The translations under genes were made by a program, and so were the position numbers. Shown here piece by piece: positions 5,414-6,393 of a stretch of 6,393 nucleotides of DNA (position 1 is the stretch's first letter; each line of letters begins with the position of its first letter). This stretch comes from an uncultured Chlamydiae bacterium (GTDB lineage: Bacteria > Chlamydiota > Chlamydiia > Chlamydiales > CALBHK01): NCBI GenBank assembly GCA_937894565.1, contig CALBHK010000336.1:1-6393 (forward strand), written 5' to 3'. Under the pieces are notes generated by a model, which had not been told where the DNA came from, did not search any database, and worked only from the letters and a program-made list of their open reading frames with translations.

Positions 5414-6217
5414 ATGAGCTCTTCTTTTAAAAGCCCCCCTCTTCATGAGGCGATTATAAAGGGAGATATTGATTCTGTTAGAGAATTAATGCAGGATCAT
5501 CGCTTAAGAAGGGAGCTTAATCATTGGGGCTATACTCCCTTTGAAATGGCCTGTTTTCTAGGCCGTGATGAAATAGCAGATCTTTTATGCCGTCCTCATC
5601 AGGTAGAGATTTTAGTTCAATTAAAAGGGGCGCAGGAGCTGCAGCTACTTCCTATTCAGGAGATGGAAAAACTTTTTCATTTCACCTATCGCCCTCATCT
5701 TTTATTTAGAAGCATGAGAGAATTTACAAGAACGATTAACGCCTGTCCCTATCTATTGAAATTGGGAAAATTTGGAGAGGAAAATCGTTTACTCGGTAGG
5801 GAAATGAGGGATAATTTGAGCCGGGGGGCGCAGGCAAAAGTTTCTGTTAGGTGGATTGATCCGACTTTTGGTTATGGTCTTTTTTGTGAAGAAAATTTGG
5901 AAGAGGGGTTCTATATAGGGGAATATAGCGGCCTTATACGTCCTGTTAATCGCTTGATCTGCAACATAAACGATTACTGTTTTCACTATCCTACGCGCTT
6001 TTTTTCCTTATGGCCTTATCTTGTGATAGATAGTGAAAAGGAGGGGAATTTGATGCGTTTTCTCAATCATAGCGATGAGCCTAACTTACGTCCTGTTTGT
6101 TTAGTAGATAGAGGGCTGCTCCATCTTTGTTTTTTTGCAAATCGAGAGATCGCAAAAGAAGAAGAGCTCACGTTTAATTATGGGAATGATTATTGGAGGA
6201 CCAGAGAAAAGAGTTAA
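5414..6217 (+). CDS. Ankyrin-SET domain protein, probable lysine methyltransferase (nucleomodulin-like)
   Basis: A 267-residue protein. Residues 8-59 form about one and a half ankyrin units (PLHEAIIKGDIDSVRELM, then GYTPFEMACFLGRDEIADLL). A helical linker follows (about 60-140), then a SET domain (about 141-260). SET motifs are in order: GYGLF (153-157), GEYSG (169-173), a Tyr near 188, RFLNHSDEPN (215-224) for the SAM-binding RFxNHxxxPN signature, and LTFNYG (252-257) for the ELTFDYG motif with the catalytic Tyr. The usual Asp of that last motif is Asn. There is no Cys-rich post-SET segment, as in the short bacterial SET proteins. Known relatives in style are chlamydial SET proteins (NUE of C. 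trachomatis, cpnSET) and Legionella LegAS4/RomA, which methylate histones or histone-like proteins using SAM. In LegAS4/RomA the ankyrins are, as I recall, C-terminal, unlike here. The substrate cannot be told from sequence. There is no Sec signal; a type III route is likely but unproven. The start has AGGAAG 5 bp upstream. Confidence 0.9.
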   Translation: MSSSFKSPPLHEAIIKGDIDSVRELMQDHRLRRELNHWGYTPFEMACFLGRDEIADLLCRPHQVEILVQLKGAQELQLLPIQEMEKLFHFTYRPHLLFRSMREFTRTINACPYLLKLGKFGEENRLLGREMRDNLSRGAQAKVSVRWIDPTFGYGLFCEENLEEGFYIGEYSGLIRPVNRLICNINDYCFHYPTRFFSLWPYLVIDSEKEGNLMRFLNHSDEPNLRPVCLVDRGLLHLCFFANREIAKEEELTFNYGNDYWRTREKS

Positions 6218-6221
6218 AGAA

Positions 6222-6268
6222 CAGAGAGGCTAACCGCAGAGCTGCAAAGTACGCGGAGGAAACGCAGT
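6222..6268 (+). repeat. GCAGAG-type intergenic repeat, copy C (after the ankyrin-SET gene)
   Basis: GAGAGGCTAACCGCAGAGCT begins about 7 bp after the SET gene's stop and continues to AAACGCAG at 6267. Positions 6235-6267 agree with copy A at 30 of 33 bases. Beyond 6268 the similarity is lost, so this copy appears shorter at its 3' end. Its orientation relative to the upstream gene is the same as for A and B. Confidence 0.8.
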
Positions 6269-6305
6269 TTTACGCCGTGTGCAACCTTTTACCCTCCTTT
6301 CAGAA

Positions 6306-6348
6306 CTCTGGGCTTTGGCATTTTTTTTAGGTTTTTGAAAGCCCAGAG
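6306..6348. repeat. Perfect 11-bp inverted repeat around a T-rich loop
   Basis: CTCTGGGCTTT (6306-6316) and AAAGCCCAGAG (6338-6348) are exact reverse complements with a 21-bp spacer containing eight consecutive Ts. No U tract follows the stem on either strand, so it is not a standard intrinsic terminator. It overlaps the small hairpin at 6339-6353 and may be part of the repeat element that starts there. Confidence 0.6.
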
Positions 6349-6393
6349 GGCTTACTCTTTGTAGAGCCCAGCCTGTGTGCGAAGGAGCAAAGC
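6339..6393. repeat. Palindromic element cut by the right window edge
   Basis: A tight hairpin (6339-6344 AAGCCC with 6348-6353 GGGCTT, 3-nt loop) is followed by GAGCCCAGCCTGTGTGCGAA and then GAGCAAAGC at the edge. The left-edge element has the same order: a short GGCT-ending hairpin, a brief spacer, then AGCCTGATGCG (compare AGCCTGTGTGCG here). The right arm that would pair with the AGCCCAGCCTG arm would lie beyond the window. No ORF is supported here. Confidence 0.4.

Noticed and set aside
5789..5986. A 65-residue minus-strand ORF within the SET gene.
   Set aside because: It overlaps the conserved SET motifs on the other strand and has no independent support.
6306..6348. Intrinsic terminator for the SET gene.
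   Set aside because: The T run is in the loop rather than after the stem, so the structure does not fit the usual form on either strand.

Overview
The window looks like chromosomal DNA from an AT-rich, amoeba-associated bacterium. The best guess is the phylum Chlamydiae, in the Parachlamydia/Protochlamydia/Neochlamydia group. This is an inference from gene content and style: a very long exported MORN_2 (YwqK-type) repeat protein, an ankyrin-plus-SET-domain protein of the nucleomodulin type, a large coiled-coil protein with a polyproline run, and intergenic palindromic repeats. There is no rRNA, tRNA or core housekeeping gene to fix the taxonomy.

Layout. Positions 1-132 hold a structured, REP/MITE-like palindromic element with no gene. 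A minus-strand gene (209-787) encodes a small, apparently exported, Cys/Gly- and Gln/Asn-rich protein, and a strong intrinsic terminator follows it (133-195). A divergent intergenic region (788-935) carries plausible promoters for this gene and for the plus-strand MORN-repeat gene (936-3398, probably starting at 948). The convergent intergenic region 3399-3660 is mostly one large imperfect palindrome: two inverted copies of a GCAGAG-type repeat around an inner 12-bp inverted repeat. The minus-strand gene 3661-5337 encodes a coiled-coil protein of unknown function with eight consecutive prolines. A 76-bp divergent spacer separates it from the plus-strand gene 5414-6217, an N-terminal ankyrin unit fused to a SET methyltransferase domain. 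Downstream lie a third copy of the GCAGAG-type repeat and, at the right edge, the start of another hairpin element resembling the one at the left edge.

How the genes relate. There is no operon: strands alternate (-, +, -, +), so each gene probably has its own promoter. The common theme is host- or envelope-facing proteins: two with predicted signal peptides, one probable histone- or protein-lysine methyltransferase, and one coiled-coil/polyproline protein of the sort often found among type III effectors. No metabolic pathway is visible. The most striking non-coding pattern is that three of the four genes are followed within about 10-55 bp by a copy of the same repeat, each time in the same orientation relative to the gene.
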